From positions 62,001-126,000 of the forward strand of contig NZ_FXAK01000001.1 of assembly GCF_900177515.1 (NCBI RefSeq): a stretch of DNA of 64,000 nt, written 5' to 3'. The position numbers were made by a program, and so were the translations under genes. Each line of letters begins with the position of its first letter. The stretch's first letter is position 1. This document shows positions 1 through 11,438 of the stretch, one piece after another. Source of the DNA: Azospirillum oryzae. Its GTDB lineage: Bacteria; Pseudomonadota; Alphaproteobacteria; Azospirillales; Azospirillaceae. The notes beneath the pieces were generated by a model. The model had not been told where the DNA came from. It was given only the letters and a program-made list of their open reading frames with translations, and ran no database searches.

Positions 1-361
1 CCATCTTGATGCGGGCAGTGACCTCGGGGATGGTGTCCGGCCCGATGTCGAAGGCGGCGGCCAGCATGTTGGGGTTCTTTTCCACCAGGATGGCGATCCG
101 CTCGGTCTTGGGCAGCTTGCTGACCGCCTGAACCGGAACCACCGCGCCGTTCTCCGCGATGTCGGAGGCGATGATCTGCACGTCGCCGCTGTCGGCCGGT
201 GCGCCGGCGCCGAACGCCTTCAGCGCGTCGTCCATCGTCTTGGCGTCGAAGGCGGTCTTGTCCCAGTTGGCGAGCGCCACGCGTGGCACCACGAATCCGG
301 CCGCCGCCAGCGCCCCCAGAAAGGTCAGTACCTGACGCCGTTCCATCGCTGCCTGTGTCAT
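1..361 (-). CDS. soxY: Thiosulfate oxidation carrier protein SoxY (3' end outside window)
   Basis: SoxY is the sulfur-carrier half of periplasmic SoxYZ, which holds sulfur intermediates on a C-terminal cysteine during thiosulfate oxidation. Only the N-terminal 120 residues are present; the gene runs off the left edge, so the carrier cysteine is not visible. The start used is ATG at 361; a second ATG at 345 begins MERRQVLTFLG, a twin-arginine signal, and either could be used. The mature part has SoxY-like stretches such as AILVEKNPNMLAAAF and IGPDTIPEVTARIKM. It starts 24 bases after the soxD stop on the same strand, so it is almost certainly in the soxCD operon, with soxZ, A, X and B expected beyond the edge. 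Confidence 0.85.
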   Translation of the reverse strand, partial: MTQAAMERRQVLTFLGALAAAGFVVPRVALANWDKTAFDAKTMDDALKAFGAGAPADSGDVQIIASDIAENGAVVPVQAVSKLPKTERIAILVEKNPNMLAAAFDIGPDTIPEVTARIKM

Positions 362-385
362 GAGAGATGCTCCTCCTCGGTCTCG

Positions 386-1429
386 TTACTTCTGCGGCGC
401 GCCGGACAGGATCCAGGCGACCAGGGTCTTGGCGTCGTCGATGCTGAGGTCGTCCTGCGGCGGCATCGGCACGGCGCCCCAGGAGCCTTCGCCGCCGGCC
501 TTGACCTTGGAAACCAGGGCCTCGGCGTTGTTCTTGCCGCGGTAGCGCGCGGCGATCTCGCTGTAGCTCGGGCCGACGATGCGGGTATCGACGGCATGGC
601 AGGACAGGCAGCCGGACTTCTCCGCCAGCGCCAGGGCGGGGGAGGGAGCCTCAGCCGCCGCCGTATCCGGGCCGGTGCGCTGGCCGCGGACCGGCCCGAT
701 GACGCGGTTCTGTTCGGCGATGTTGCCGTGGGCGCCGCGGGCATGCTCGGGCAGCTGCGAGGCCAGCTCGGCCTTCGGCTTGCAATTGGTCATGCAGACG
801 GCATTGGCGGTGTCGGGCTTGGCCGCCATGCCGGGGAAGTCCAGGCCGGGCCAGAGGGCGTGGGCGGTGGTCATGCCGTTGCGGTTCGGCATCCGCTGCT
901 GCACGTCGCGGATCGTCGCGTCGGTCAGGGTGAAGTCGTCCGGGACGATCTCCGCGAGGTTCAGCAGATAGGCCAGCACGGCATAGACGTCGTCGTCGCT
1001 CAGCGACTTCGGCGCGTTCCACGGCATGGCGCGGCGGATGTAGTCGTAGAGGGTGGAGACGCTGGCGACCTTCATGAAGGTCGTCCGCGCCGGGAAGTCG
1101 GTGCGTTTCAGCGCCGCCACATGGCCGGTCTTGATGTCCTCGGCGGTGGTGCCGCCGACCAGCGGGTTGAAGACGCTGTTGCTCTCACCGAAGGTGCCGT
1201 GGCAGCTGGCGCATTTCTCCTCCCAGATCTCCATGCCGCGCGACACGGTGCCGGAGCCCTTGGGCAGGCCGCTGAAGTCGGGACCGACGTCGATGTCCCA
1301 GGCCTTCAGTTCCGCCGGGGAGGCCGGACGGCCGACGCTGGAGGGGCCGTCCGCCAGCACCGGTGCCGTCCAGGCGAGCATCGCACCGAAGGCTGACGCC
1401 AGGAGGGCCGCTTTACAGGATCTGGACAT
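386..1429 (-). CDS. soxD: SoxD, dihaem cytochrome c subunit of sulfane dehydrogenase SoxCD
   Basis: 347 aa. SoxD accepts electrons from the molybdenum subunit SoxC during the six-electron oxidation of SoxY-bound sulfane sulfur. There is a Sec signal peptide ending near VLADG (residue 27) and two haem-binding motifs, CASCH at 73-77 and CLSCH at 274-278, as expected for the dihaem form. A cysteine pair (CMTNC, about 212-216) lies between the domains. The ATG overlaps the 3' end of soxC by 17 bases, indicating translational coupling. Not to be confused with sarcosine oxidase delta subunit, also called SoxD, at 20842. Confidence 0.92.
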   Translation of the reverse strand: MSRSCKAALLASAFGAMLAWTAPVLADGPSSVGRPASPAELKAWDIDVGPDFSGLPKGSGTVSRGMEIWEEKCASCHGTFGESNSVFNPLVGGTTAEDIKTGHVAALKRTDFPARTTFMKVASVSTLYDYIRRAMPWNAPKSLSDDDVYAVLAYLLNLAEIVPDDFTLTDATIRDVQQRMPNRNGMTTAHALWPGLDFPGMAAKPDTANAVCMTNCKPKAELASQLPEHARGAHGNIAEQNRVIGPVRGQRTGPDTAAAEAPSPALALAEKSGCLSCHAVDTRIVGPSYSEIAARYRGKNNAEALVSKVKAGGEGSWGAVPMPPQDDLSIDDAKTLVAWILSGAPQK

Positions 1430-2834
1430 TGTTCACGTCCCCGCTTTCGGCAACCTGCCAGGTCTGGATCGCGTTGTTGTGGTAGATCGACCGCGTGCCG
1501 CGCACCGCGCGCAGCTGGCCGTAGGCGGGCTGGACGAAGCCGGTCTCGTCCATCGCGCGCGATTGCAGCAGCGCCGGCCGGCCGTCCCAATTCCAGGGCA
1601 GGGTGAAGCGGGTCAGGCATTTGGATAGGACCGGCGTCTGCAAGGTCGCTTGCGTCCAGTTGATGCCGCCGTCGACCGACACGTCCACCCGCTTGATGGC
1701 GCCGCGGCCCGACCAGGCGAGCCCGCTGATGGTGAAAAATCCCTTGTCCAGCAGCGTCTGGCCGCCCGACGGGCTGGTGATGACCGACTTGCATTCCTGG
1801 ATGGAGGTATATTGCCGGTGCTGGCCGTCGGGCATCAGGTCGATGTAGTGGACCGCCTCGTCCTTGGCGGCATAGGGACGGTCGCCGACCTCGATCCGGC
1901 GCAGCCACTTCACCCAGGAGACGCCCTGCACCCCCGGAACCACGAGCCGCAGCGGATAGCCGTTCTCCGGCCGCAGCATCTCGCCGTTCTGGCCGTAGGC
2001 GACCATCACCTCGCCGGACAGCACCAGCTCGATCGGGATGGTGCGGGTCATCGACGAGCCGTCACCTCCCTCTGCGAGAATGAATTTGGCGGCCTTCAGG
2101 TCGGCGCCGCAATATTCCAGCAGCGTGCGCAGAGGCACCCCGGTGAATTCGCTGCAGGACAGCATGCCGTGGGTGTACTGCACGGTGGGGACCGCCACGT
2201 TGCCCCACTCCATGCCGGTGTTGGCGCCGCATTCGATGAAGTGCATGCGCGACACCGGCGGCAGCCGCATGATGTCGTCCATCGTGTAGACCCTGGGCGT
2301 CTTCACGAACTCCGGCCGCGAGCCGTTGATCATCAGCCGGTGCCGGGTCGGGTCGATGTCCTGCCAGCCCTGGTGGTGCCGCTCGAAATGCAGGCCGGAG
2401 GGCGTGATGATGCCGAACAGCCCCTGCAGCGGCGCGAAGGACACGCTGGCGGCTGCCACCTGGGTCAGGCCGGGGCTTTGCCGGCGCACCAGACCGCGCT
2501 CGTGCTTCGACGGCAGACCGTAGGGGTTGGCCGCCACCGGTTGGCCCAGGCTGCTGCCCCAGGGGGTGGGGTTCAGGATGTCGGGATCGCCGGCAGCGTC
2601 GGCTGTGGCGGCGGCGGCGTTACGGCCGCCCAGCGTCGCCGCGGCGGTGGCGCCGGCCGCCGCCAGAAAGCTGGCGCGCAGGAAATCGCGCCGTCCCTTG
2701 CCGACCTGCCCGATCTCGTCGGGAGTCAGGAAGTTCTCGGGCGCCCGCCGCAACCGGCCGGACAGTGCATCCGCGCCGGGGACGAGCGGATCGGTTCGGG
2801 GAGTCGCCTCTCCCGTTGGCCGCAACTTGCTCAT
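1413..2834 (-). CDS. soxC: SoxC, molybdopterin subunit of sulfane dehydrogenase SoxCD
   Basis: 473 aa, sulfite-oxidase family. The start at 2834 gives MSKLRPTGE; the open frame upstream to 3251 runs into the regulator gene and is not coding. A twin-arginine signal, KGRRDFLRASFLAAAG (residues 46-61), fits export of a folded molybdoprotein. The molybdenum-coordinating cysteine is C202 in FIECGANTGMEW. The C-terminal half is a Mo-co dimerisation domain ending near residue 473. SoxC with SoxD oxidises sulfane sulfur on SoxY in the periplasm. First gene of soxC-soxD-soxY, 168 bases downstream of the regulator pair. Confidence 0.92.
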   Translation of the reverse strand: MSKLRPTGEATPRTDPLVPGADALSGRLRRAPENFLTPDEIGQVGKGRRDFLRASFLAAAGATAAATLGGRNAAAATADAAGDPDILNPTPWGSSLGQPVAANPYGLPSKHERGLVRRQSPGLTQVAAASVSFAPLQGLFGIITPSGLHFERHHQGWQDIDPTRHRLMINGSRPEFVKTPRVYTMDDIMRLPPVSRMHFIECGANTGMEWGNVAVPTVQYTHGMLSCSEFTGVPLRTLLEYCGADLKAAKFILAEGGDGSSMTRTIPIELVLSGEVMVAYGQNGEMLRPENGYPLRLVVPGVQGVSWVKWLRRIEVGDRPYAAKDEAVHYIDLMPDGQHRQYTSIQECKSVITSPSGGQTLLDKGFFTISGLAWSGRGAIKRVDVSVDGGINWTQATLQTPVLSKCLTRFTLPWNWDGRPALLQSRAMDETGFVQPAYGQLRAVRGTRSIYHNNAIQTWQVAESGDVNNVQIL

Positions 2835-3001
2835 TTCCGTCCCATTTCCTTCCGGTTCGCTGCCGGTATCTTTGTCACGCCGATGGTACGTGCAGCGAAC
2901 AATCGCCGCCATCGGGTCGATTCCGGTGGCGACCAAGGGTAAACCCTTGCTTTGGGAGCGGGGGCGGGGCCGGAGCCTTGAATTGCTTGATTGTTGCCTG
3001 A

Positions 3002-3625
3002 TTAAACCCGGTCGCCGGGGGTCAGTGCCAGCCGTGCGAGTTCGGCGACGGAGCGGGCGCCCATCTTCTCCATCACCATCTGGCGATGGCCCTCGACCGT
3101 CTTGACCGAGATCGACAGCGCCGCCGCGATCTCCTTGTTCTGCCGGCCGTCGAGCACCAGGGCCAGCACCTCGCGCTCGCGGCGGCTCAGCTGGGCCATC
3201 CGCGCCTCGACCGCCTCGCGCCCGGCGCTGCGCACCAGCACCTCGCGGCATTTGCGGATGGCGGCGTTGACGGCGTCGAGCAGCGCCTGATCCTTCCAGG
3301 GCTTTTCGATGAAGTCCTCGGCCCCGCCCTTCAGCGCCGCGACGGCCAGTGGCACGTCGCCATGGCCGGTGACCATGATGACGGGACGCTTGCAGCCGCG
3401 CTCCTTCAGGTGGCGCAGCAGTTCGATCCCGCTCATGCCGGGCATGCGGACGTCCAGCAGCACGCAGCCCGGCCGCAGCGGCGGGCGTAGGTGCGGCGAG
3501 GCCAGGAAGGCTTCGGCCGACGCGAAGCTCTCGCAGGCGATGCCGACGGAGGCCAGCAGATACTGCACCGAACTGCGCATCGCCTCGTCATCGTCCACCA
3601 CCAGAACCAGGGGGGCGTCGGTCAT
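3002..3625 (-). CDS. FixJ/TtrR-type response regulator
   Basis: 207 aa. An N-terminal receiver domain has the acidic cluster DDDE at 11-14 and phosphoacceptor D58 in LLDVRMPG; the conserved lysine lies in IEKPW. The C-terminus is a LuxR/GerE helix-turn-helix (about 140-200, LSRREREVLAL, NKEIAAALSISVKTVEGHR). It starts within the last codons of the histidine kinase (ATGA overlap), so the two form one system. The pairing with a PhnD-like sensor kinase resembles TtrR. The soxCDY operon begins 168 bases downstream on the same strand, so those genes are the likely target. This link is inference from position. Confidence 0.88.
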   Translation of the reverse strand: MTDAPLVLVVDDDEAMRSSVQYLLASVGIACESFASAEAFLASPHLRPPLRPGCVLLDVRMPGMSGIELLRHLKERGCKRPVIMVTGHGDVPLAVAALKGGAEDFIEKPWKDQALLDAVNAAIRKCREVLVRSAGREAVEARMAQLSRREREVLALVLDGRQNKEIAAALSISVKTVEGHRQMVMEKMGARSVAELARLALTPGDRV

Positions 3626-5448
3626 GTGTTTGTCTCCTGGATGGACGATGGGACGGACAATGATGATACGGTTTCCCCGGCGGCCGGCGGCAGTGTGAAG
3701 CGGACGGCCAGCCCGCGCGGCACGCCGGGCACCGCCCAGATTCGGCCGCCATGCCGCTCGACGATGGTGCGGCAGATCGACAGGCCGAGTCCCAGACCGC
3801 CGGGCTTGGTGGTGAAGAAGGGCTCGAACATGCGCCGCCGCGACTCCTCCGGCGCGCCCGGCCCGGAATCGCGCACTTCGATCAGCACCATGCCGCCGGA
3901 CAGCGCGGTCCGCAGCACGATCTCGCCGCCGCCATTATTGCCGGTCCGCGTCGCCTCGACCGCATTCTGCAGCAGGTTCAGCAGCACCTGCTGAAGCTCC
4001 ACCTTGTCGGCCCTGACCTCGGGCAGCCCGTCGGCCGGTTCGGTCAGGATGGACAGCGCCGGGTCCGGCGGCGCGCCGAACAGCGACAGGGTTTCCTCCA
4101 CCACGGCATTGACCGACAGGGCGGAGCGCTGGGCGTCGCGGCGGCTGACGAAACCGCGGGTGCGCTGGATGATCGCCGCGGCGCGTTCGGCCTGCTCGGC
4201 GACGGAGCGCGCCCCGGCCCGCAGCATCCCGAGGTCGGGCGTTGGTGCGTCGAGGATGCGGGTCATGCCGCCGGCGAAATTGCCGATGGCCGCCAAGGGC
4301 TGGTTCAGCTCATGGGCGATGTTGCTGGCCATCTCCCCGACGATGCCGAGGCGGGAGAGCTGGTCGCGCTCCTCGCGCAGGCGCAGCGCGGTGGCCTCCG
4401 CGCGCTCGCGCTCGGCGATCTCGCGTTCAAGCTCGGCGGTGCGGCGGCGGACCAGAACCTCGACACGGGCGGAATGGACCACCCACCACAGCACCGCCGC
4501 CGCGATGACCGCCAGCCATTGCCAGTTTTCCTTGAGAACCTCCTCCAGCGTCGGCGGGGTCTTGGGATAGGGGCCGATGTGCAGGGTGCGGAACAGCTCA
4601 TGCACCGACGTGTAGTCGAGCGAGGCGGTCCAGGTCGGCCCCTCTGTCTCGGGCATGGTCAGCAGCGCCGCGGCGACGCGCCGGGCCAGATCGCGCGGCG
4701 TGTGCGCCAGCCGGGCGAAGGGCCAGTCGGGATAGAGCCGCGACGACACCCGGCAGGGCAGCTCGCCGGGCGGCTTCTCGCCGACCACCACGAACTCGTT
4801 GGGGGCGATGCGCCCTCGCGCCGTCATCTCCTCCAGCAGGCAGGCGCGCAGCACGCCGGCGTCGGCGCTGCCGGCGCGCACCGCCTCCACCACCCCTTCC
4901 ATCGGAAAGCCCACCGCCGTCAGCTCCGCCAGATCGGTGAAGGGGCGGACGCCGGCCTCCTCCATCTCGCGCCACGCGATCTGGAAGCCGCCGAAGGCGT
5001 CGGTCGACACCACCGCCAGCCGCTTGCCCTTCAGGTCGGCCAGCTTGCCGATCCCGGCCCGGTCGGCGCGGCGGATGACGGTCGATCCGACGGCGGCGAT
5101 GGGCGTGTCCGGTGTCCCCGACTCCAGCGTCGCGATGCGCGTCACCGCGAAGCGCGCCTCCAGCGTGACATAGCTGCCGGGATTGGTGATGACGAAATCG
5201 ACCTGGCGGTCGGCGACGGCCAGCACCATGCCGGCGAGGTCGAGCGGCATCATGACGAAGCGGCGGCCGGGAATCGCGCGCTCCAGATAGGACAGCGTCG
5301 GCTCCCAATCGTGGGCCGCCCGCTCCGATCCGCGATAGGCGAGCACGCCGACGCGCACGGTGTCCAACTCCGGCTCCGCCCTTGCGGTGGCCGCGGAGAT
5401 CAGCACGACACATGAAACTATCAGCAGCTTCCACATAATCGCCAGCAT
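3622..5448 (-). CDS. TtrS-like sensor histidine kinase with periplasmic PhnD-like domain
   Basis: 608 aa from ATG 5448; ATG 5436 is equally possible and neither has a strong ribosome binding site. A signal/anchor (LLIVSCVVLISAATARA) is followed by a PhnD-type binding domain (about 35-300; VRVGVLAYRG, DFVITNPGSY), a transmembrane segment (WLAVIAAAVLWWVV), a short coiled coil and a HisKA/HATPase core with H379 in NIAHELNQPLA and G boxes DSGPGAPEE and GGLGLGLSI. This layout, plus cysteines in VLRACLLEE and LPCRVSS, is that of TtrS, the tetrathionate sensor. The neighbouring soxCDY genes suggest sensing of tetrathionate or a related thionate. Overlaps the response regulator by 4 bases. Confidence 0.82.
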   Translation of the reverse strand: MLAIMWKLLIVSCVVLISAATARAEPELDTVRVGVLAYRGSERAAHDWEPTLSYLERAIPGRRFVMMPLDLAGMVLAVADRQVDFVITNPGSYVTLEARFAVTRIATLESGTPDTPIAAVGSTVIRRADRAGIGKLADLKGKRLAVVSTDAFGGFQIAWREMEEAGVRPFTDLAELTAVGFPMEGVVEAVRAGSADAGVLRACLLEEMTARGRIAPNEFVVVGEKPPGELPCRVSSRLYPDWPFARLAHTPRDLARRVAAALLTMPETEGPTWTASLDYTSVHELFRTLHIGPYPKTPPTLEEVLKENWQWLAVIAAAVLWWVVHSARVEVLVRRRTAELEREIAERERAEATALRLREERDQLSRLGIVGEMASNIAHELNQPLAAIGNFAGGMTRILDAPTPDLGMLRAGARSVAEQAERAAAIIQRTRGFVSRRDAQRSALSVNAVVEETLSLFGAPPDPALSILTEPADGLPEVRADKVELQQVLLNLLQNAVEATRTGNNGGGEIVLRTALSGGMVLIEVRDSGPGAPEESRRRMFEPFFTTKPGGLGLGLSICRTIVERHGGRIWAVPGVPRGLAVRFTLPPAAGETVSSLSVPSSIQETNT

Positions 5449-5558
5449 AGCCCGAAGAATCGCGGGCGGGCTATGGCATCCTGTCGGCGGCGCGACCATC
5501 CGTCCCACTTCCCCGCGCCTTTGAAGCGCCAATCTGTAAAGGCCGGGAGTAACGGATC

Positions 5559-8282
<2,724 letters not shown>

Positions 8283-8289
8283 GCCCGCC

Positions 8290-10197
8290 TCACCGTTCCA
8301 GGACATAGTGTCCCGGCGCCGGGCCGAGCGGGCCGAGGCCGCGCTTCGCCGATCCGATCGCCCGCGCCGCCACCGGCTCCGCGTCCGATTGCCGGTCCAG
8401 CCAGTCCGCCCAGGGGCGCCACCACGACCCGGTGCGGGCGGGTGTCGAGTCCAGCCACAGGTCGGGGTCGACATAGCGGTCGTCGGGTCCACGCTCGCTC
8501 ATGCGGTACTGGCGGTCGGGACGGTCGGGGCCGGCGACGATGCCGGCATTGTGGCCGCCGTCGGTCAGCAGGAAGGTGACGGTCGTGTCGGTCTGCAGGT
8601 TGATCTTGTAGACCGACCGCCAGGGCGCCACATGGTCGCGCCGCGTCCCGACGGCGAAGATCGGCGCCCGGATGTCCGACAGGGCGACCGGGCGGCCCTC
8701 CACCTTGTAGCGTCCTTCCGACAGGTCGTTGCCCAACAGCAGCTGATGCATGTATTCCGAATGCATCCGGTAGGGCAGCCGCGTTCCATCGGCATTCCAG
8801 GCCATCAGGTCGGTCACCTCGGGCCGCCGGCCGCGCAGATATTGCTGGACCGCCTGCGACCAGATCAGATCGTTCGAGCGCAGCATCTGGAAGGCGCCGG
8901 ACATCTGCGTGGTGTCGAGGTATCCCGCCTCCCACATGATGTCCTCCAGATAGGCGACCTGGCTTTCGTTGATGAAAAGCATCAGTTCGCCGGCCTCGGT
9001 GAAGTCGGTCTGGGCGGCCAGCAGCGTGATCGACTTCAGCCGCCGGTCCCCGTCGCGGGCCATCGCGGCGGCGGCGATCGTCAGCAGCGTGCCGCCCAGG
9101 CAATAGCCGCAGGCGTGCACGGGCGGCGGCGGGCCGTCTTCCGTGTCGCAGATCGCGCCGATGGCGTCGAGCGCCGCCATCACCCCCAGTCGCCGGTATT
9201 CGTCGAGGCCGTAATCGCGCATCTCCGGACCCGGATTGCGCCAGGAGATGGCGAACACGGTGAATCCGCGGCCGACCAGATAGCGGATCAGGGAGTTTTC
9301 GGGCGACAGATCGAGGATATAGTATTTCATGATCCAGGCCGGCACGATCAGCACCGGTTCGGCATGGACCGAGCCGGCCGATGGTGCGGTGGCTGGCGCG
9401 TACTGGATCAGTTCGATCAGTTCATTCCGGAAGACGACGCTGCCCGGCGTCACCGCCACGTCCCGGCCGACCTGGAACGCATCGAAGCCCTTCGCCTGCT
9501 GTCCGGTCATCAGGCGCAGGGCGTCTTCCATCCAGTTCGCCATGCCGAAGGCGAAGTTCATGCCGCCGGTGGCGATGACCGTGCGCAGGGTCTCGGGATT
9601 GGTGAAGGGGTTGTTGGACGGCGCCGCCACGTCGAGAAGCTGACGGGCGACGAAGGGCACGATGCGGGCGTTGGCCTGCGACAGGCCGGGAATGTCGGTG
9701 GTCGCGTTGTGCAGCCACTGCTGTGCCAACAGGAAGGACTGGGCATAGAGTGAATAGGGAAACTGCCGCCAGTCGGGATGGGCGAAGCGGCGGTCGCCCG
9801 GCAGCGGTTCGATGCAGGGCGGGGTGTCGCGGTCGATGGCAGCGGCGCCGGCATAGACCATCAGCCGCACCAGTTTGCGCACCGCCTTGTCGGCCAGGAC
9901 GGCCTGCTTGCCCGGCGCATTGCCCAGATGCATCGCCCAGTCGGCGAAGGCCAGCGTCACCGCCGCCGGCGAGATCGACAGGGTGAAACGGCCCTGCCAC
10001 GCATGCACCAGCCGGTCGATGATCTCGCCGCTGAAGGGCAGATAGGGAAATCCATAGGCCGGGCTGCGCATCGCCGTTCCCATTGTCGCCGTTCCGGGTG
10101 GAGGCGCCGGAATGGCCGCCGGACCGACCGCTGCCGGCGCGGCGTCGGACCGGTTGGGGGCAACGGGGCGGTCGGCTTTCAGTTGGGCCATCGGCAT
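8290..10197 (-). CDS. phaC: Class I poly(3-hydroxyalkanoate) synthase PhaC
   Basis: 635 aa. Polymerises (R)-3-hydroxybutyryl-CoA into PHB granules. The lipase-like box GYCLGG carries the catalytic cysteine C366; the catalytic Asp and His are in TRRDHVAPW and DGGHNAGIV. The N-terminal PhaC domain precedes the alpha/beta hydrolase core. The start at 10197 was chosen over an upstream in-frame start at 10245 because AAGGAG (10205-10210) sits 7 bases before it. A palindrome centred 81.5 bases upstream (10270-10287) resembles those before hsp20 and usp. No phaA, phaB or phasin gene is next to it, so this may be a second synthase used under oxygen limitation. Confidence 0.93.
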   Translation of the reverse strand: MPMAQLKADRPVAPNRSDAAPAAVGPAAIPAPPPGTATMGTAMRSPAYGFPYLPFSGEIIDRLVHAWQGRFTLSISPAAVTLAFADWAMHLGNAPGKQAVLADKAVRKLVRLMVYAGAAAIDRDTPPCIEPLPGDRRFAHPDWRQFPYSLYAQSFLLAQQWLHNATTDIPGLSQANARIVPFVARQLLDVAAPSNNPFTNPETLRTVIATGGMNFAFGMANWMEDALRLMTGQQAKGFDAFQVGRDVAVTPGSVVFRNELIELIQYAPATAPSAGSVHAEPVLIVPAWIMKYYILDLSPENSLIRYLVGRGFTVFAISWRNPGPEMRDYGLDEYRRLGVMAALDAIGAICDTEDGPPPPVHACGYCLGGTLLTIAAAAMARDGDRRLKSITLLAAQTDFTEAGELMLFINESQVAYLEDIMWEAGYLDTTQMSGAFQMLRSNDLIWSQAVQQYLRGRRPEVTDLMAWNADGTRLPYRMHSEYMHQLLLGNDLSEGRYKVEGRPVALSDIRAPIFAVGTRRDHVAPWRSVYKINLQTDTTVTFLLTDGGHNAGIVAGPDRPDRQYRMSERGPDDRYVDPDLWLDSTPARTGSWWRPWADWLDRQSDAEPVAARAIGSAKRGLGPLGPAPGHYVLER

Positions 10198-10269
10198 GGC
10201 TCTTCTCCTTGGCTTGGCAACCGTCTGTGCAACGGCGTCACCCATCCCAGCAGCTTGAGGAGAGCACGG

Positions 10270-10287
10270 CCTTAACGCCGGTTAAGG
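10270..10287. promoter_or_regulatory. Palindrome CCTTAACGCCGGTTAAGG upstream of phaC
   Basis: Seven-base inverted arms (CCTTAAC/GTTAAGG) around GCCG; the symmetry extends to ten bases per arm (10267-10290). Centre is 81.5 bases before the phaC start, the same distance as the related site before hsp20. Size and TTAA-N6-TTAA shape fit a Crp/Fnr-family dimer site. Its use by the Fnr-type protein at 13826 is inference. It could also act on the plus-strand gene at 10421. Confidence 0.6.
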
Positions 10288-10420
10288 CCGGCATCGGAAA
10301 GCCATGGCTGAATGGCGTCATTCTCCCGACACGGCTGCACGGATGCCGTTCAGGGAGGCCGGCAATGGAGTGCGAACCGCCATTGACGAACTTCAAAACC
10401 GCCAAATGGGGAGACGGGCC

Positions 10421-10699
10421 ATGGTCATCACCTTCGAGGACTGCGTCGGCATGAGCGGGCTGACGAAGGAGGAGATCGACGCGATCGCCACGCACGAGCA
10501 TCTGCCGGAGATCGTCGCCTCCGAGCTGGGCAGCTATCTGGTCGCGACCGAGGCGGGGCAGGGCGAAATCCGCCGCATGATCGAGGACGACATCGCCGAG
10601 GCGAAGGCGCACGGCCAGCAGGAACGCACCGCGCTGCTGAAGCTCGTCCTGTGCCATTTCCTGCAGGAACATGTGGCCGCCCGCAGCGTCGATCCCTGA
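10421..10699 (+). CDS. Small conserved-looking protein of unknown function
   Basis: 92 aa, mostly helical, acidic, with no recognised motif. The start at 10421 is set by GGGGAG at 10408-10413, 7 bases upstream; earlier in-frame starts (10304, 10406) lack such a site. The sequence contains GLTKEEIDAIATHEHLPE and a Cys in VLCHFLQEH. It lies divergently from phaC across the 10270-10287 palindrome and is followed by a terminator hairpin, so it is probably a single-gene unit. Position in a low-oxygen/stress block suggests co-regulation, but no function is assigned. Confidence 0.65.
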   Translation: MVITFEDCVGMSGLTKEEIDAIATHEHLPEIVASELGSYLVATEAGQGEIRRMIEDDIAEAKAHGQQERTALLKLVLCHFLQEHVAARSVDP

Positions 10700-10705
10700 C
10701 GGACG

Positions 10706-10740
10706 GGATCGCCGGCGGCCGGCCTGACCGTCGGCGATCC
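10706..10740. terminator. Stem-loop between converging genes
   Basis: Nine-base perfect stem GGATCGCCG/CGGCGATCC with a 17-base loop, just after the stop of the 92-aa gene and before the end of the converging hsp20 gene. No long T run follows, so activity as a terminator is a guess from placement. Confidence 0.45.
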
Positions 10741-10763
10741 TGTGTTTCGCGATCCTGTGTTTC
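10734..10763. repeat. 15-bp perfect tandem duplication
   Basis: GCGATCCTGTGTTTC occurs twice head to tail in the non-coding gap between the 92-aa gene and hsp20. It overlaps the right arm of the stem-loop. It looks like a local slippage or duplication event. Confidence 0.8.
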
Positions 10764-10790
10764 AGCGGCCTGTTCTGTGGCGCCGGGAGA

Positions 10791-11348
10791 TCAGGACTTG
10801 GCGATCTCGATGGTGCGCTTGGTGGGCTTGCTCGGCTCCGCCTTCGGCAGCACGATGGTGAGCACGCCGTTCTTCATGCTGGCCGTGATCGCGTCCGCCT
10901 TCACATTGGCCGGCAACCGGAAGGTGCGGGCGCACAAACCATAGCGGCGCTCCGAGAAGTAACGGTTCTTGTCCTTTTCCTCCGTCTCCTCCTTCTTCTC
11001 GGCCTTGACGGTCAGGATGTCGTCCTGGATGGAAACCTCGGCGTCCTTCTCGTCCATGCCGGGGATTTCCAGGGTGACGCGGTACTCGGTCTCCCGTTCG
11101 TCCACTTCCGCCGGGGGCACGATCGCCTCCAGGTCGGCGTCGCCGCGCAACAGCGGCTCCAGGCCGAATACCGGGCGGCGGCTCCATGGGAAGCGCAGCA
11201 TGGACGACGCCTCGTCGAACAGGCGGTCGAATTCGTCGCGCAGGGCGAAAAGCGGATGGCGATTGCGCTCCGCCACTTCCTTGGCCGCCTGGCCGGTGGT
11301 CTTCAGCTCCTTCGGCTTTTCGGCGGCGCTCGTTTCAGTCATGGTCAT
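10791..11348 (-). CDS. Small heat-shock protein, Hsp20 family
   Basis: 185 aa. ATP-independent holdase chaperone. The alpha-crystallin domain spans about residues 80-180, with the typical EYRVTLEIPGMDEKDAEVSI, SERRYG and FRLPANVKADAI stretches, and the tail has KAEPSKPTKRTIEI. The N-terminal part is charged and variable. AGGAGG (11354-11359) lies 5 bases before ATG 11348; a second ATG at 11342 is also possible. A TTAA-type palindrome is centred 81.5 bases upstream. It follows the trypsin-like protease gene on the same strand, whose stop lies inside that palindrome, so it probably has its own promoter. Confidence 0.93.
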   Translation of the reverse strand: MTMTETSAAEKPKELKTTGQAAKEVAERNRHPLFALRDEFDRLFDEASSMLRFPWSRRPVFGLEPLLRGDADLEAIVPPAEVDERETEYRVTLEIPGMDEKDAEVSIQDDILTVKAEKKEETEEKDKNRYFSERRYGLCARTFRLPANVKADAITASMKNGVLTIVLPKAEPSKPTKRTIEIAKS

Positions 11349-11420
11349 GGCATCCTCCTGGTTTTCCCTTGGGATTACCCTTGTGACGCGATGGTTTTTA
11401 GCACCCGGCGGAGCCGGCCG

Positions 11421-11438
11421 ACTTTATCTGGATTAAGG
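11421..11438. promoter_or_regulatory. Palindrome ACTTTATCTGGATTAAGG upstream of hsp20
   Basis: Imperfect inverted repeat (TTTA-N6-TTAA) centred 81.5 bases before the hsp20 start, identical in distance to the phaC site. The right half TTAAGGCCGG is nearly the same as the phaC site's right half. It overlaps the stop codon of the upstream protease gene. Assignment to a Crp/Fnr-family regulator is inference. Confidence 0.5.

Noticed and set aside
2941..3010. TTGATTGTTGCCTGATTAA-like stretch before soxC as an Fnr box
   Set aside because: Spacing between the half-sites does not fit the 14-bp Fnr/FixK consensus.
1413..3251. Long frame that extends soxC upstream into the response regulator gene
   Set aside because: The extra 139 residues are Arg/Gly/Ala-rich shadow translation; the Tat signal protein starts at 2834.
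8308..9753. Plus-strand frame opposite phaC
   Set aside because: Typical high-GC antisense frame; phaC with GYCLGG and a strong binding site is on the minus strand.
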